NCBI GenBank assembly: GCA_905372135.1 | Contig: CAJPNS010000001.1 | Location: 1-59,473 of the forward strand | Direction: 5' to 3' | From: Porphyromonadaceae bacterium | Lineage (GTDB): Bacteria; Bacteroidota; Bacteroidia; Bacteroidales; Paludibacteraceae | Length of the DNA stretch: 59,473 bases | Part shown: positions 17,269-26,622 of the stretch, piece by piece | How positions within the stretch are numbered: position 1 is the first letter of the stretch | How the letters are laid out: every line of letters starts with the position of its first letter | Program-made: the position numbers and the translations under genes | The notes under the pieces: generated by a model | Database searches by the model: none | What the model saw: only the letters and a program-made list of their open reading frames with translations | What the model was told of the DNA's origin: nothing

Positions 17269-17901
17269 ATGGCAAAGCTAAAAACGAAAGAGGTTAAAGA
17301 CATTTCGACGGAAGAAAAAATCAAGAACGCAGCTCGCATCGTCTTTCAAAGAAAAGGCTTTGCCGCCACGCGTACTCGTGATATTGCCGAGGAGGCAGGG
17401 ATAAATCTCGCTTTGCTGAATTACTATTTTCGCAGCAAAGAGAAACTGTTTGATATAGTAATACTCGAGACGTTGTCGCATTTTTTACAGACGATGGTGA
17501 GTGTTTTTAATGACGAGAGCACCTCATTCGAGAAAAAAATCGAACTTATCGCAGAAAACTATATCAATTTTGGCATTGAATACCCTGATGCTCCGTTGTT
17601 TATTTTAGATGAAATTCACAAGCGCCACAACGAAATATCGTATAAGTCTCAAGTTAAACAGGTAATTGCAAACTCCGTTTTTGTTCGTCAGTTTCAAGAA
17701 AATGTGATGAATGGCAAAATCAAAGAGCCTAATCTGATGCACTTTATGATAAATTTAATGGGGTTGGCTCTTTACCCTGTCATTGCTCAATCTTTTATAA
17801 CAAATATTGTAGGAGTAGATAATGCTCTGTTTGTTAAGTTAATGGAGGAACGTAAAAAGCTTATTCCTACGTGGGTAAAATCGATGTTCTTTTCGTCATA
17901 A
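17269..17901 (+). CDS. TetR/AcrR family transcriptional regulator
   Basis: The 210-residue protein carries a helix-turn-helix at residues ~15-62 (IKNAARIVFQRKGFAATRTRDIAEEAGI then LLNYYFRSKEKLF), the hallmark of TetR repressors. The C-terminal ligand-binding half is divergent, as usual. It heads a seven-gene efflux cluster and probably represses it until an inducing compound binds. Palindromic sites lie at its own promoter and, in imperfect form, in front of the tolC-like gene. Confidence 0.9.
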   Translation: MAKLKTKEVKDISTEEKIKNAARIVFQRKGFAATRTRDIAEEAGINLALLNYYFRSKEKLFDIVILETLSHFLQTMVSVFNDESTSFEKKIELIAENYINFGIEYPDAPLFILDEIHKRHNEISYKSQVKQVIANSVFVRQFQENVMNGKIKEPNLMHFMINLMGLALYPVIAQSFITNIVGVDNALFVKLMEERKKLIPTWVKSMFFSS

Positions 17902-17916
17902 TTTTTTTACCCCATA

Positions 17917-17932
17917 TTTAATCAAATGAATA
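17917..17932 (+). promoter_or_regulatory. Second, imperfect TetR operator-like site before the tolC-like gene
   Basis: TTTAATCAAATGA (17917-17929) is the exact reverse complement of 17188-17200 at the tetR promoter. The 6-2-6 form here is TAATCA-AA-TGAATA, one mismatch from perfect. A further perfect TGATTA half-site overlaps the tolC start codon at 17953-17958. Confidence 0.55.
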
Positions 17933-17951
17933 AATCAAATCTATAAACCAA

Positions 17952-19238
17952 ATGATTAATATCAAAAATACGCTATTGTTAAGTTGGCTCTTTGCCTCTG
18001 TGGGTTTGAGTGCCCAGACCTTGAAAATTGATGATTGCTATCGAATGGCAAGAGAAATTTTTCCACTTGTCAAGCAATATGAGTTGATAGAGAAGACCAA
18101 AGAATTTTCTATCGAAAATGCGCAAAAGGCATATTTGCCACAAATCGGCGTTTATGCTCAGGCAACCTATCAATCGGAAGTAACAAAAATACCGCTTGAT
18201 TTTGAAGCGTTAAAGCCGATTTTGGGAAATAATGTACCCACTATTCCCGAAATAAGCAAAGACCAATACAAATTTTACGGCGATATATCTTATTCGCTTA
18301 CCGGCTTGGTTACTAACAAAAATCAAAGCGATTTGGTTAAAGCAAACGCCGAGGTCGAAAAACAGAAATTGGAAGTCGAGCTGTACAAACTTCGTGAACG
18401 TATCAGTTCGCTTTTCTTTGGAATATTGCTTATCGACGAGCAGATAACGCAGACCGAGCTTGTAAAAAAGGACATTCAAAGCGGTATTGAACGTGCCGAA
18501 GTAGCCGTTAAAAACGGTGTGGCGTTGCGTAACACGGCAGATAATCTAAAAGCCGAATTACTCAAAATCAAACAGCGAGCAAACGAATTGCAAGCCACAC
18601 GCAAAGGCTATGCCGATATGCTTTCGATGTTTATCGGACAAAAAATTGACGAACACACGGTTTTTGAGAAGCCGTTTTCGCCGACTATTTCAAGTGAAAT
18701 CAACCGCCCCGAAATAGAGTTGTTCGCCTTGCAAAACAGAGCGTTTGATCTCCAAAATCGTTTGATTACAAACAAGAATTTACCTCGTTTGAGCCTGTTT
18801 TTGCAAGGCGGTTTCGGTAAACCCGCACTAAATATGTTTGGCGACAACTTCGACCCATATTATCTCACAGGCGTACGATTGAGTTGGAATTTGTCGGGAC
18901 TTTATACCGCCAAAAACGAGCGAAAACAAGTTGCGACGAATCAGGCAGGCATAAAACTTCAGCAAGAGACATTTTTATTCAATACCAACCTTGCGTTAAG
19001 TCAGCAACGTGCCGAAATTTCGAAAATGCAGGAACTGATTACTGACGACAGCGAGATTATCAAGCTGCGAGAAAACGTTAAAAATGCCACACAAACACAG
19101 TTGGAAAACGGCACGGCAACCACCAACGATTATCTTATTGCCGTCAATGCCGAAGCCCAAGCAAGGCAAAATCTTATCTTGCATGAAATACAATTAATTA
19201 TGTATCAATACAATGCAAAAACAACAACAGGAAATTAA
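17952..19238 (+). CDS. TolC-family outer membrane efflux protein
   Basis: The 428-residue protein has a signal peptide (cleaved near LSAQ) and the long paired helical repeats of the OEP/TolC family, for example LRERISSLFFGILLIDEQI and QTQLENGTATTNDYLIAVN. It would form the trimeric outer-membrane channel of a tripartite pump. It is the first structural gene after tetR, 22 bases before the adaptor gene. Confidence 0.9.
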   Translation: MINIKNTLLLSWLFASVGLSAQTLKIDDCYRMAREIFPLVKQYELIEKTKEFSIENAQKAYLPQIGVYAQATYQSEVTKIPLDFEALKPILGNNVPTIPEISKDQYKFYGDISYSLTGLVTNKNQSDLVKANAEVEKQKLEVELYKLRERISSLFFGILLIDEQITQTELVKKDIQSGIERAEVAVKNGVALRNTADNLKAELLKIKQRANELQATRKGYADMLSMFIGQKIDEHTVFEKPFSPTISSEINRPEIELFALQNRAFDLQNRLITNKNLPRLSLFLQGGFGKPALNMFGDNFDPYYLTGVRLSWNLSGLYTAKNERKQVATNQAGIKLQQETFLFNTNLALSQQRAEISKMQELITDDSEIIKLRENVKNATQTQLENGTATTNDYLIAVNAEAQARQNLILHEIQLIMYQYNAKTTTGN

Positions 19239-19259
19239 ATCAATAAAAATTAAAGCGAT

Positions 19260-20177
19260 ATGAATAATAAATCAATGGTAAAAAAAGCAAAATGGACGTT
19301 ATTAATCGTAATTTACTTATTGTTCGTTGGTTGTAGTGGCAGTAAAAACGATTTCGAGGCTTCGGGGACATTCGAAGCCGAAGGGACAATCATCTCTGCC
19401 GAAGCCACAGGCGTAATTCGTCAGTTCGATGTGGAAGAGGGGCAAGAGCTTACCGCAGGTCAGATAATCGGCTATATCGACAGCACACAGTTGTATCTGA
19501 AAAAGCGACAGTTGGAGAGTCAGATACGAGCTTTGCAGGGTAGAAAACCCAATATTGCCGTACAACTTTCGGCATTGCAGGCACAACTGCAAACTGCCCA
19601 AACAGAGCGAACCCGCCTCGAAAAATTGGTTGCGGGCGATGCCGCGACTCGAAAGCAGTTGGACGATGTGAACGCACAAATAGAAGTGTTGAAAAAACAG
19701 ATTAACGCTCAGCAGTCGTCGTTAAAAATATCAAGCGACGGCATCAGCGACGATGTGGCAACCTTGCAGGTTCAAATAGAGCAACTCGAAGACCAGCTTG
19801 CCAAACACCGCCTCACAGCTCCACAAAACGGAACGGTACTTGCCAAAATAGCCAAGGTAAACGAATTGACCACCGTCGGCAAACCGCTTTATAAAATTGC
19901 CGATTTGCAAAATATTACATTTCGGGCTTTCGTAACTTCGGCACAGCTTACACAGCTGAAAATAGGTCAGAATGTGCGAGTATTTGCCGATTTCGGCGAA
20001 AAAAAGAGACGAGAATACAAAGGGACAATATCGTGGATTTCCGACAAATCGGAATTTACACCCAAAACCATTCAAACGCAAGACGAAAGAGCAAACCTTG
20101 TTTATGCCGTAAAGATAACCGTAAAAAACGACGGCTATCTGAAAATTGGTATGTACGGGGAAGTGAATTTCAATTAA
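19260..20177 (+). CDS. HlyD-family periplasmic adaptor (membrane fusion lipoprotein)
   Basis: The 305-residue protein has a lipobox (LFVGC, Cys25). A biotinyl/lipoyl-like barrel comes first (SGTFEAEGTIISAEATGVIRQ). A long coiled-coil hairpin spans ~75-175, and the second lipoyl half reads RLTAPQNGTVLAKIAKV. The beta-barrel closes the protein. It would bridge the ABC permeases and the TolC channel. Order and spacing match YbhG-type adaptors in tolC-hlyD-ABC-ABC-permease-permease operons. Confidence 0.9.
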   Translation: MNNKSMVKKAKWTLLIVIYLLFVGCSGSKNDFEASGTFEAEGTIISAEATGVIRQFDVEEGQELTAGQIIGYIDSTQLYLKKRQLESQIRALQGRKPNIAVQLSALQAQLQTAQTERTRLEKLVAGDAATRKQLDDVNAQIEVLKKQINAQQSSLKISSDGISDDVATLQVQIEQLEDQLAKHRLTAPQNGTVLAKIAKVNELTTVGKPLYKIADLQNITFRAFVTSAQLTQLKIGQNVRVFADFGEKKRREYKGTISWISDKSEFTPKTIQTQDERANLVYAVKITVKNDGYLKIGMYGEVNFN

Positions 20178-20194
20178 AAATAGAGTGGCAAAAA

Positions 20195-21106
20195 ATGATA
20201 GTAGTACATAATATAAGCAAGCGATACCGCAAATTGCAGGCGTTGTCGGGAATCAGTTTGTCGGTCGGCAAAGGGGAAATATTCGGACTTATCGGTCCCG
20301 ACGGTGCAGGTAAAACCACGCTTTTCCGCATTCTGACCACGCTTATCCTTGCCGATAGCGGCACAGCAACGCTTAATGGCTGGGATATCGTGCACGATTA
20401 CTGTCGCATTCGCGAAAACGTAGGCTATATGCCAGGACGATTTTCGCTTTATCAAACGATGACGGTCGAGGAAAATCTTGATTTCTTTGCAACGCTCTTT
20501 CGCACCACCATTGCAGAAAATTATGACCTAATCAAAGATATATACAGCCAGATAGAACCGTTCAAAGACCGTATGGCAGGCAAACTTTCGGGAGGTATGA
20601 AACAGAAGCTTGCTCTTTCGTGTGCTTTAATACACCGTCCGCTTGTACTGTTCCTCGACGAGCCTACCACTGGCATCGACCCTGTGAGTCGTAAAGAGTT
20701 GTGGGCAATGTTGCAAAAACTGAAAAGCGAAGGAATTACTATTGTTGTTTCCACGCCCTATATGGACGAGGCGATGATGTGCGACCGTATTGCAATGATA
20801 CAAAAAGGCTCGATTATGACCATCGATACGCCTCAGGGAATAATCGACAAAATGCCACAAAAGATTTTCGCAGTCAAAGCCGGCAATATGAGCTGTTTGT
20901 TAGCAGATTTGCGGAAGTTCGAAAGCACCGAGACCTGCCATACTTTTGGAGAATTTCACCACATAACCTTTCGGTACGATAACGAAAAGTTATGCGATGA
21001 AATGAAGTTTTATTTGCAGAAATTGGGATATAATGGAGTGGAAATCAAAGAAATCGAACCAACTATTGAGGATTGTTTTATGAATTTAACCGACTCTCGA
21101 ATATGA
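20195..21106 (+). CDS. ABC transporter ATP-binding protein (efflux, first copy)
   Basis: The chosen ATG at 20195 gives 303 residues and follows the adaptor by 17 bases; longer reads run into the adaptor gene. Walker A is GPDGAGKTT, the signature is LSGGMKQK and Walker B is LVLFLDEPT. The C-terminal ~80 residues form the accessory domain typical of drug-export ATPases. The Walker A second residue set (PDG) resembles the first domain of YbhF. The stop overlaps the next start by ATGA. Confidence 0.92.
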   Translation: MIVVHNISKRYRKLQALSGISLSVGKGEIFGLIGPDGAGKTTLFRILTTLILADSGTATLNGWDIVHDYCRIRENVGYMPGRFSLYQTMTVEENLDFFATLFRTTIAENYDLIKDIYSQIEPFKDRMAGKLSGGMKQKLALSCALIHRPLVLFLDEPTTGIDPVSRKELWAMLQKLKSEGITIVVSTPYMDEAMMCDRIAMIQKGSIMTIDTPQGIIDKMPQKIFAVKAGNMSCLLADLRKFESTETCHTFGEFHHITFRYDNEKLCDEMKFYLQKLGYNGVEIKEIEPTIEDCFMNLTDSRI

Positions 21107-21846
21107 AAAACGCAGTGATACAAGTAGAAAATCTAACCAAGCGTTTCGGCGACTTTACGGCAGTGGACAATATAAGTTTTGAGGTAGAAAAGGGAGAAAT
21201 ATTCGGTTTCCTCGGAGCCAATGGTGCGGGCAAAACTACCGCTATGCGTATGTTGTGCGGATTAAGTAATCCAACTTCGGGAGGCGGTACCGTTGCGGGT
21301 TTCGATATATCGCAGCAATCGGAAGAGGTGAAAAAACACATTGGATATATGAGCCAAAAATTCGCACTTTACGAAGACCTGAAAGTTTGGGAAAATATGC
21401 GGTTGTATGCAGGCATTTACGGAGTGCCACGCAAAAAAATATCCGAAATAATCGACAAAATGCTCGTTTCGTTGGATTTCGATAGCGAAAAAAATACACT
21501 TGTAAAAGAGTTGCCTCTCGGCTGGAAACAGAAATTGGCGTTTTCCGTCTCCATTATCCACCGCCCCGAAATTGTATTTTTGGACGAACCGACGGGAGGC
21601 GTTGACCCTGTCTCACGCCGTCAGTTTTGGGAACTGATTTACAAAGCAGCCTCCGACGGTATAACCGTATTTGTTACAACCCACTATATGGACGAAGCCG
21701 AGTATTGCAACCGTGTTTCTATTATGGTTGACGGACGAATCGACGCTCTTGACACGCCTGCAAATCTGAAACGGCAATTTGAGGCGGTTTCTATGGACGA
21801 AGTTTTTACAAAATTGGCAAGAGGAGCCAAAAGAGGCGATAACTAA
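21103..21846 (+). CDS. ABC transporter ATP-binding protein (efflux, second copy)
   Basis: This has 247 residues from the ATG at 21103, overlapping the previous stop. Walker A is GANGAGKTT, Walker B is IVFLDEPT and the H-loop is TTHYMDEAE. The expected LSGG signature is replaced by LPLGWKQK, so this subunit may be a degenerate partner of the first. Together they mirror the two halves of YbhF, which in other bacteria are fused in one chain. The altered signature is seen directly; its effect on ATPase activity is inferred. Confidence 0.9.
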   Translation: MKNAVIQVENLTKRFGDFTAVDNISFEVEKGEIFGFLGANGAGKTTAMRMLCGLSNPTSGGGTVAGFDISQQSEEVKKHIGYMSQKFALYEDLKVWENMRLYAGIYGVPRKKISEIIDKMLVSLDFDSEKNTLVKELPLGWKQKLAFSVSIIHRPEIVFLDEPTGGVDPVSRRQFWELIYKAASDGITVFVTTHYMDEAEYCNRVSIMVDGRIDALDTPANLKRQFEAVSMDEVFTKLARGAKRGDN

Positions 21847-21862
21847 AAAAAACGTTTTTACA

Positions 21863-23011
21863 ATGAATAATTCCAAATCGAAACAACCGAAGGCGAGTTC
21901 GCAGTTTATCGCATTTTTCAAAAAAGAGTTCCGCTATATTTTTCGCGATACTTGGACAATGATTATCTTGCTTATATTGCCCATACTGATGCTTATCCTT
22001 TTTGGTTTAGGTATTAGTACCGAAATCAGAAATACCCGTGTAGCGGTATTCGACCCTTCGAGAGACGTGGCAACGCAGCAAATTGTCAATAGCCTATCCA
22101 CAAGCGAGTATTTTATCATCGACCACTATCTTTCGGATATTTCGGAAGTGGAACAAATCTTGAAAAAGGGGGACATCGGTATTATAGTGGTTTTTGAACC
22201 GAGATTCAATGAGAATCTCAATCGTGGCAACGCAACCGTTCAGCTGATTGCAGACGGCTCAGACCCCAACACCGCCTCAACGCTTGTCAATTATGCAACC
22301 GCAATCATCAACAGTAGCCCGATAGTCACAGGTAACGCCCCGACGCAAATCGGCACACCTCTGCCTCGCATACATTGCGAAATCAAACTGCTCTACAACC
22401 CCACTATGAAAGGCACGTACAATATTGTTCCGGGTGTCTTGGGAATAGTCTTGATGCTGATTTGTACACTGATGACTTCCGTTGCCATTGCCCGCGAAAA
22501 AGAGACCGGTTCGATGGAAGTACTTCTCGTTTCGCCCATAAAACCTATAACAATCATTATGTCCAAAACCACACCCTATCTCATCTTATCGCTATTTAAT
22601 CTTATATCTTTATTGTTGCTTTCGGTTTTTGTACTCAAAGTACCGATTGTGGGGAGTCCGGTCTTACTGATAGGCTTATCTTTGGTTTTCATCTTCGTTT
22701 GTCTGTCGCTTGGAGTACTTATCTCTATTATTGCTCCGTCGCAGATTGTAGCACTGCTTGTTTCGGCTGTAATAGGGGTGATACTGACATTGATGTTGTC
22801 CGGAATGATTTTCCCGATTGAAAATCTGCCGCTTGTTTTACAATGGTTGGCACAGATAATCCCTGCCAAATGGTTTATAGAAGCCGCTCGAAATGTGATG
22901 ATAAAAGGTGCGGGCATTGCAGCCATCGCCAAAGAATTGACCGTTTTGGGCGGAATGGCGCTGTTCCTCTTGGCATTAAGCGTAAAGAAATTTAATAAAA
23001 GAATTGAATAG
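21863..23011 (+). CDS. ABC-2 type efflux permease (first copy)
   Basis: The 382-residue inner-membrane protein has an N-terminal helix (TMIILLILPILMLILFGLG), a large periplasmic loop of ~150 residues and a C-terminal bundle of five helices. The REKETGSMEVLLVSP segment is typical of YbhS/YbhR permeases. The ATG at 21863 is chosen because longer versions overlap the ATPase gene. It pairs with the permease that follows. Confidence 0.9.
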   Translation: MNNSKSKQPKASSQFIAFFKKEFRYIFRDTWTMIILLILPILMLILFGLGISTEIRNTRVAVFDPSRDVATQQIVNSLSTSEYFIIDHYLSDISEVEQILKKGDIGIIVVFEPRFNENLNRGNATVQLIADGSDPNTASTLVNYATAIINSSPIVTGNAPTQIGTPLPRIHCEIKLLYNPTMKGTYNIVPGVLGIVLMLICTLMTSVAIAREKETGSMEVLLVSPIKPITIIMSKTTPYLILSLFNLISLLLLSVFVLKVPIVGSPVLLIGLSLVFIFVCLSLGVLISIIAPSQIVALLVSAVIGVILTLMLSGMIFPIENLPLVLQWLAQIIPAKWFIEAARNVMIKGAGIAAIAKELTVLGGMALFLLALSVKKFNKRIE

Positions 23012-23029
23012 CAACCTATTAAAGACAGT

Positions 23030-24145
23030 ATGATTATGTTGCGATATTTATTGGAAAAAGAGTTTAAACAGTTTTTGAGAAATAGTTTTTTACCCAAAAT
23101 GGTAATAGCATTGCCCTTTGTGGCGTTGGCGGTATTTCCATTGATAGCCAATATGGACGTAAAAAATATTTCGCTTGCCGTGGTCGATAACGACCTTAGC
23201 CAAATATCTCGACAAATGCAGGAGAAAATCGTTTCTTCGGGCAACTTCCATATCAGCGGCTATTTCGACAATACCGAAGCAGCGATGAAAAGCATCGAAC
23301 GAGGCAGTTCAGACATTTTACTCGAAATACCCCAAAAGTTTCAGCAAAGTCTCCTCCGCGAAAATCGAGGCAACGTAATGATTTCTGCCAACACGGTCAA
23401 TGTAATGAAGGGCGGTCTCGGTTCAGCATACCTCACAAACATTATTGCCGATTTCAATGGCGATTTGATTGCAAAGCAACTACCCGAAACAGCCAACGCC
23501 AAGCCTGCAATAGAGGTGCGTCCTCTTTTTCGCTTCAATCCCAATTTGAATTACAGGGCATTTATGATACCGGCACTCGTAGCGATGATGTTAATACTGA
23601 TTTGCGGATTTTTGCCTACCCTCAATATCGTAAGCGAAAAAGAAAAAGGCACTATCGAACAAATGAACGTAACGCCTGTGAGCAAGCATACGTTAATCAT
23701 CTCTAAACTTATTCCTTATTGGGTAGCAGGCTTTGTGGTTACCACACTCGGTATGTTGTCGGCATTTTTGTTTTACGGTATGTTGCCCAGAGGTTCAATT
23801 TTGCTGATATATCTTTTTGCTATGGTATTCATTTTGTGCATATCGGGGTTTGGGCTAATCGTTTCCAATCACGCCAATAATATTCAACAGGCAATTTTCA
23901 TTATGTTCTTTTTCGTGGTAACGATGATATATTTGAGCGGACTTTTCACCCCTTTTCGGAATATGCCCGAATGGATGCAGTTGATAGGTAACGCCAGCCC
24001 ACTGAAATACTTTATTCAGTCTTTGCGAATGATTTATCTCAAAGGTGCAACTTTTATGGATATGCAACGCCTTTTTTACTCGCTTTGTGCTTTGACACTG
24101 TTCTTTAATAGTTGGGCTATACTGAGCTATCGGAAAAAGAGTTGA
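23030..24145 (+). CDS. ABC-2 type efflux permease (second copy)
   Basis: The 371-residue paralogue of the preceding permease has the same layout: first helix, long periplasmic loop, then a helix bundle with SEKEKGTIEQMNVTPV as the coupling segment. It is the last gene of the cassette. The right copy of the direct repeat, with a terminator, starts about 20 bases after its stop. ATG 23036 is an alternative start. Confidence 0.9.
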   Translation: MIMLRYLLEKEFKQFLRNSFLPKMVIALPFVALAVFPLIANMDVKNISLAVVDNDLSQISRQMQEKIVSSGNFHISGYFDNTEAAMKSIERGSSDILLEIPQKFQQSLLRENRGNVMISANTVNVMKGGLGSAYLTNIIADFNGDLIAKQLPETANAKPAIEVRPLFRFNPNLNYRAFMIPALVAMMLILICGFLPTLNIVSEKEKGTIEQMNVTPVSKHTLIISKLIPYWVAGFVVTTLGMLSAFLFYGMLPRGSILLIYLFAMVFILCISGFGLIVSNHANNIQQAIFIMFFFVVTMIYLSGLFTPFRNMPEWMQLIGNASPLKYFIQSLRMIYLKGATFMDMQRLFYSLCALTLFFNSWAILSYRKKS

Positions 24146-24165
24146 TGTTTTTTTGACGAGGGGTA

Positions 24166-24310
24166 CATTACCAGAAAATATCATAAAAGGACAATATATA
24201 ACCAATGACCTCAATTACTTCTGGCAGCTCCCTAAATAATAATTTCAATTTCTCAAATAATAAATAATTGACGATAGGAGCAATATTGCTATTACTCCTA
24301 TCGTTTGTAA
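24166..24310 (+). pseudogene. Truncated 3' end of a second transglutaminase-like lipoprotein gene (right direct-repeat copy)
   Basis: Codons 24171-24239 encode a peptide ending ITNDLNYFWQLPK. It differs from the end of the intact gene at 15766-17001 by a few residues, and the following terminator is also related. Nothing upstream of 24166 resembles the rest of that gene. It is therefore a 3' fragment, left either by an old gene duplication cut by the efflux cassette or by recombination that brought the cassette in. Confidence 0.75.
24272..24310 (+). terminator. Rho-independent terminator closing the efflux operon
   Basis: CGATAGGAGCAATA (24272-24285) pairs with TATTACTCCTATCG (24290-24303), with one G-T pair and a 4-base loop, then a short T-rich run. 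It is the diverged twin of the terminator at 17034-17072 and would now end the efflux transcript. Confidence 0.8.
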
Positions 24311-24335
24311 TGTAGAGTTTTGTAAGTAAAATATC

Positions 24336-24908
24336 ATGAAGAAGAAAGCAACTATTGTTTTGACAATAACCATATTCCTCGGCAGTCTTGCTAAGGCACA
24401 AACGACGAGCCATGTCAATTTGGAGTTGTGGGGCGTGTATAATTTCTTAGGAGTATCGCTCGACAGTCGTCTGGGCGAAGACTCACACTGGGGCGGCAGG
24501 ATAGGGCTTGGCTACGGGTTCGGACGCAATAGCGGCAAAGGACGTGTCAGCACCTCATTGCTTGAGAATCTTAGAGATATAGATATGAATCATGTCATCT
24601 CCGTACCGCTTAATGTCTATTATCTCGTTGGTAAAAACGACCGTAACTTCTTGGAACTCGGAGCAGGCGTAACGCCATATTACGCTAATTTCAGCCGTAG
24701 AACATATAATGCTAAAGGCGATTCTACACCGGCTGCTCCCGCCAAATGGGAGGCGGGATATTTCGTTTTCGTCAGACCCACATACCGTTACGAAGGTGAG
24801 ATGTTTACCCTAAGCATCGGTTTGGATATACCCATTAATACACCGGGTGCTCATTTTGTACAGCTACTCGGAATATATCCGCGACTATCGGTCGGGTATA
24901 AACTTTGA
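24336..24908 (+). CDS. Small outer-membrane beta-barrel protein
   Basis: The 190-residue protein has a signal peptide ending AKAQ. Amphipathic strands with Gly and aromatic residues follow (WGGRIGLGYGFGRN, FLELGAGVTPYY), and the C-terminus ends LSVGYKL, fitting an eight-stranded outer-membrane barrel. The function is unknown; members of this class are often surface or porin-like proteins. It lies alone between the efflux operon and the zincin pair. Confidence 0.7.
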   Translation: MKKKATIVLTITIFLGSLAKAQTTSHVNLELWGVYNFLGVSLDSRLGEDSHWGGRIGLGYGFGRNSGKGRVSTSLLENLRDIDMNHVISVPLNVYYLVGKNDRNFLELGAGVTPYYANFSRRTYNAKGDSTPAAPAKWEAGYFVFVRPTYRYEGEMFTLSIGLDIPINTPGAHFVQLLGIYPRLSVGYKL

Positions 24909-25058
24909 TACGGATAAGTAAGTGCAACACTGCTTTGGGTGTATTTATTCCCAGTCTACTATAGTGTAATGTACGGAATAATTATTAGTTTTGTGTGTTT
25001 TATATTAAAGAATACTTAATCCCACTGTCGCACGGGTAAGTGAGGCTTTTGTTTGCTT

Positions 25059-26435
25059 ATGGTAAAAAAAGTGTTTTGTGTGTTATCTATTGCTATCTTT
25101 ACAAATGTTATAGCCGTAGCCGAGCCGACAATAAAGGTCGACGAGAGATTTGAGCTTACAAGTATAGCTTTCAGATTGGCTGGAGCAAGGGAGTTTACGT
25201 ATGAATATTTGGAAGGGTATAACCAAAAAATAAATAGCTATTTTAAACCCTACCAAAGTCATAAGTTGATAGATTTTATAAAGCAAATAAGAGAAAGAAA
25301 TGGTATTGGTTTTGATGCAGTTTCAAACATTACAAGCTATTTGGTAATCGATAACGGCAAAATTATTTTTCATAAAAATGCTAATCTAAATAAACTATTT
25401 ATAGAAGATACTCGTTGGAATAGAGATGTTGCTGAAAAATTTGTATTCTTACTGAATGCTTTCTATAGAGATACGAAGTTCAATAGATTTTACCGGAGCA
25501 ATCTATCTTTGTATGGATATATAGAAGCATCAATGATAAAAACGATGTGTGAGATAAAAGTATCTTGGTTTGAGAGTTTTTTTGGTGAAAAGCTACAAAA
25601 TGCTAATGTGATTGTAAGTTTGGTCAATGGTGCGAGTAACTACTCGGCTACACTTCCTCTAAATGATGGTTCTGAAGTAATTAATGTGATTGTAGGTTGT
25701 ACATCTACCGAGGAGCCTATGTTCGACGATAGCCATAAGAATGTGATAATACACGAATTTTGCCACCATTTTGTCAATCCTGTTGTTGATGAATATCTTG
25801 ACCAATTGCTGCCTTATGCTCAAAAAGTTTATCCTCACGTAAAAAATATGCTGAATAAGTGGGCTTATACGAGTGATACAACTATGTTGTACGAGAATTT
25901 TGTGAGATTATCTACACATCTATATAAAAACTTAGAGGTTGATGACTATGATATGGTTAGTGATGAATTTAAAGGTTTTGTATGGATGAGAAATCAGAAA
26001 AAGTACTACAATTCTCAATCTTTTTGGGTGCAAAATTACTTTAAAGATTTTATGCCACAAATGGTTAGTTATTGGGAGTTTATGTCGGGAAATATAGAAA
26101 AGGAAATAAATGAGTTTCAGATGAGACATCCTCGAATTGTCTCAATATATCCGGCCAATAATTCTATAGTGGACTCAAAGACAGACGAAATAGTAGTAAC
26201 TTTTTCACATCCTATGCGTAAAGAGGTTTCCAGCGTACGTTCCAATCCACAAGATACGACACTATTGTTTCCTAATACAATGGGCAGACATTGGAGAGAT
26301 GATTTTACTTTTGTAATACCTGTTAAGTTGGATAAGGGTAAAAGCTACGGAATACTTCTAACAGATGATTTTTTTGAATCATCTCTTTTCTATAAATTAC
26401 AAGAAAGTTATTACTTGAAATTCTCAACAAAATAA
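25059..26435 (+). CDS. Secreted DUF4932-type zincin with Ig-like C-terminal domain (first paralogue)
   Basis: This has 458 residues from the ATG at 25059; a TTG at 25053 would add only two. The signal peptide ends near VIAVAE. The core holds a zincin motif His232-Glu233-x-x-His236 (HEFCHHF) followed by DEYLDQLLPYAQK, which may supply the third ligand region. Residues ~365-455 resemble a bacterial Ig-like domain (YPANNSIVDSKTDEIVVTFS). It is probably a periplasmic or secreted metallopeptidase of unknown substrate. A paralogue follows. It is AT-richer than the housekeeping genes. Confidence 0.72.
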   Translation: MVKKVFCVLSIAIFTNVIAVAEPTIKVDERFELTSIAFRLAGAREFTYEYLEGYNQKINSYFKPYQSHKLIDFIKQIRERNGIGFDAVSNITSYLVIDNGKIIFHKNANLNKLFIEDTRWNRDVAEKFVFLLNAFYRDTKFNRFYRSNLSLYGYIEASMIKTMCEIKVSWFESFFGEKLQNANVIVSLVNGASNYSATLPLNDGSEVINVIVGCTSTEEPMFDDSHKNVIIHEFCHHFVNPVVDEYLDQLLPYAQKVYPHVKNMLNKWAYTSDTTMLYENFVRLSTHLYKNLEVDDYDMVSDEFKGFVWMRNQKKYYNSQSFWVQNYFKDFMPQMVSYWEFMSGNIEKEINEFQMRHPRIVSIYPANNSIVDSKTDEIVVTFSHPMRKEVSSVRSNPQDTTLLFPNTMGRHWRDDFTFVIPVKLDKGKSYGILLTDDFFESSLFYKLQESYYLKFSTK

Positions 26436-26622
26436 TAATCTTTTCATAGAACACATTTTTATTATAAATCGAAGATGTGTCATTATTTCCAATAGTTTTA
26501 TGTGATAAATTGCTATTGTAAGTCGTTGTGATACAAAGAAAAATCATAGTTTATACTTGACTTTACTTGAAAACCTCATATATAATCCATTAAAATTATA
26601 TTTAACCCCAAATGTAGTTGAT

